In this document: positions 63,395-64,000 of the stretch, in pieces
How positions within the stretch are numbered: position 1 is the stretch's first letter
How the letters are laid out: each line of letters starts with the position of its first letter
NCBI GenBank assembly: GCA_021776655.1
Contig: JAJFFK010000002.1
Location: forward strand, 153,647 to 217,646
Origin: Henriciella sp.
Lineage (GTDB): Bacteria > Pseudomonadota > Alphaproteobacteria > Caulobacterales > Hyphomonadaceae
Reading direction: 5' to 3'
DNA: 64,000 bases
Notes under the pieces: model-generated
What the model saw: only the letters and a program-made list of their open reading frames with translations
What the model was told of the DNA's origin: nothing
Databases searched by the model: none
Position numbers and translations under genes: made by a program

Positions 63395-63923
63395 CGCCCT
63401 TCGGGCGACGCGAGGCGAAGCGGGTTCCGCGACAGCGCTGTGCGCTGCCACATGAACCGGGCTCAGGGCTGAGTACCTACTCCGACTGTCCCGGGCTTGA
63501 CCCGGGATCTCTCGCCGCTGGTCCGGTCTTCGTGGCGCGTGGTTTGTTTTGCCCCGCGCTAACGCCCTTCGGGCGACGCGGGGCGAAGCAGGTTCCGCGA
63601 CAGCGCTTTGCGCTGCCACATGAACCGGGCTCAGGGCTCTGGTTTTCTCCCGCGCTAAGCGCCTTGCGGCGCACGCGGGACAGCAGGTTCCGCGACAGCG
63701 CTTTGCGCTGCCACATGAACCGGGCTCAGGGCTCTGGTTTTCTCCCGCGCTAAGCGCCTTGCGGCGCACGCGGGACAGCAGGTTCCGCGACAGCGCTGTG
63801 CGCTGCCACATGAACCGGGCTCAGGGCTCTGGTTTTCTCCCGCGCTAAGCGCCTTGCGCCGCACGCGGGACAGCAGGTTCCGCGACAGCGCTTTGCGCTG
63901 CCACATGAACCGGGCTCAGGGCT
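63377..63923. repeat. Tandem array of five family C palindromic repeats
   Basis: Units begin near 63377, 63545, 63641, 63736 and 63831. The last three are nearly identical and spaced exactly 95 bases. Each holds two hairpins: CCCGCGCTAAGCGCC with GCGCACGCGGG, and GGTTCCGCGACAGCGC with GCGCTGCCACATGAACC. A family B segment (TGTCCCGGGCTTGACCCGGG) separates the first two. There is no spacer diversity, so it is not CRISPR. Frames crossing the array are repeat artefacts. Confidence 0.92.
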
Positions 63924-63942
63924 GTGCTCCCACCTTTCAAAT

Positions 63943-64000
63943 TGTCATCCCGGAATTTGCGCCAGCAAATATCCGGGACCCAGGGACGTGGTGCTCTGGG
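63943..64000. repeat. Dispersed palindromic element, family A, copy 3 (cut by window end)
   Basis: TGTCATCCCGGAATTTGCGC followed by AGCAAATATCCGGGACCCAG matches the first half of the element at 14604-14703. The second half lies outside the window. Confidence 0.85.

Noticed and set aside
63293..63906. Minus-strand frames of 79-172 codons in the tandem repeats
   Set aside because: The predicted peptides are themselves repeated with the 95-bp unit, as expected from reading repeat DNA.
63377..63923. CRISPR array
   Set aside because: Repeats are 95 bp, directly abutting, palindromic and without variable spacers.
1..64000. tRNA, rRNA or metabolite riboswitch genes
   Set aside because: I found no tRNA-like cloverleaf, rRNA segment or recognisable SAM, cobalamin or FMN riboswitch; the metF leader shows an operator instead. 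A covariance-model scan would be decisive.

Overview
The window is a gene-dense bacterial chromosome segment (GC clearly above 50%) from an alphaproteobacterium. The signs are a fbcFBC-type Rieske/cytochrome b/cytochrome c1 operon next to methylthioadenosine phosphorylase, a fused CoaBC, an alphaproteobacterial psp operon, a methionine synthase split into two proteins behind an ArsR-methyltransferase fusion, and an envC-ctpA-deacetylase-rppH block. A marine Hyphomonadaceae/Maricaulales-type host is my inference; no rRNA or other marker in the window proves it. I see no rRNA, tRNA, CRISPR array, prophage or complete insertion sequence.

Layout. 0-3.4 kb: 3' end of a PIF1-like helicase, an M24 peptidase homologue, a GIY-YIG nuclease gene bounded by 50-bp inverted repeats, and dut. 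3.4-6.4 kb: a small membrane protein, coaBC and a PI-PLC-like lipoprotein. 6.4-9.9 kb: a complete phage-shock locus with pspF divergent from a sigma-54 promoter; besides pspA, pspB and pspC it encodes three tiny membrane proteins (46, 39 and 59 aa). 9.9-14.6 kb: an ECF42-type sigma factor with its DGPF partner, a zf-CHCC protein, an ABC-2 type ATPase without permease, a second ECF sigma with a membrane partner, and a periplasmic rhodanese. 14.7-19.8 kb: mtnP, petABC and hemF. 19.8-21.2 kb: a Doc/AbrB-type toxin-antitoxin pair and a block of dispersed palindromic repeats. 21.2-31.1 kb: cca, DUF6111, a CoA Nudix hydrolase and DUF1285 on the minus strand; moxR, a lipoprotein, DUF58 and two large BatA/VWA-like membrane proteins on the plus strand. 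31.2-37 kb: an accessory metabolic operon, an aldo/keto reductase pseudogene, and mlaC-mlaA. 37.1-44.6 kb: the methionine operon (ArsR-methyltransferase, metF, a PD-(D/E)XK/DUF5655 protein, the MetH homocysteine domain, a PPOX-like flavoprotein, DUF1428, the MetH cobalamin part). 44.7-53.3 kb: efp, suhB, HNH nuclease, the ftsE-ftsX-plsC-glycosylase operon, hpt, rppH and a divergent polysaccharide deacetylase. 53.5-58 kb: a TPR lipoprotein, ctpA and envC. 58-60.5 kb: an uncharacterised two-gene membrane module. 60.5-63.4 kb: kdsD, a hypothetical protein, gpmA and a RibD-like deaminase. 63.4-64 kb: a tandem array of 95-bp palindromic repeats.

How the genes work together: most of the window is housekeeping (respiration, heme, methionine cycle, CoA, envelope division and lipid transport). 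Operons are tight, with many ATGA or TAATG start/stop overlaps. The accessory signal is concentrated in five places: the repeat-bounded GIY-YIG gene, the psp microproteins, the Doc/AbrB pair, the AT-rich nuclease-like gene spliced into the methionine operon with both junctions overlapping, and the two-gene coiled-coil/VWA-like membrane module. The last two are the best candidates here for an undescribed system.
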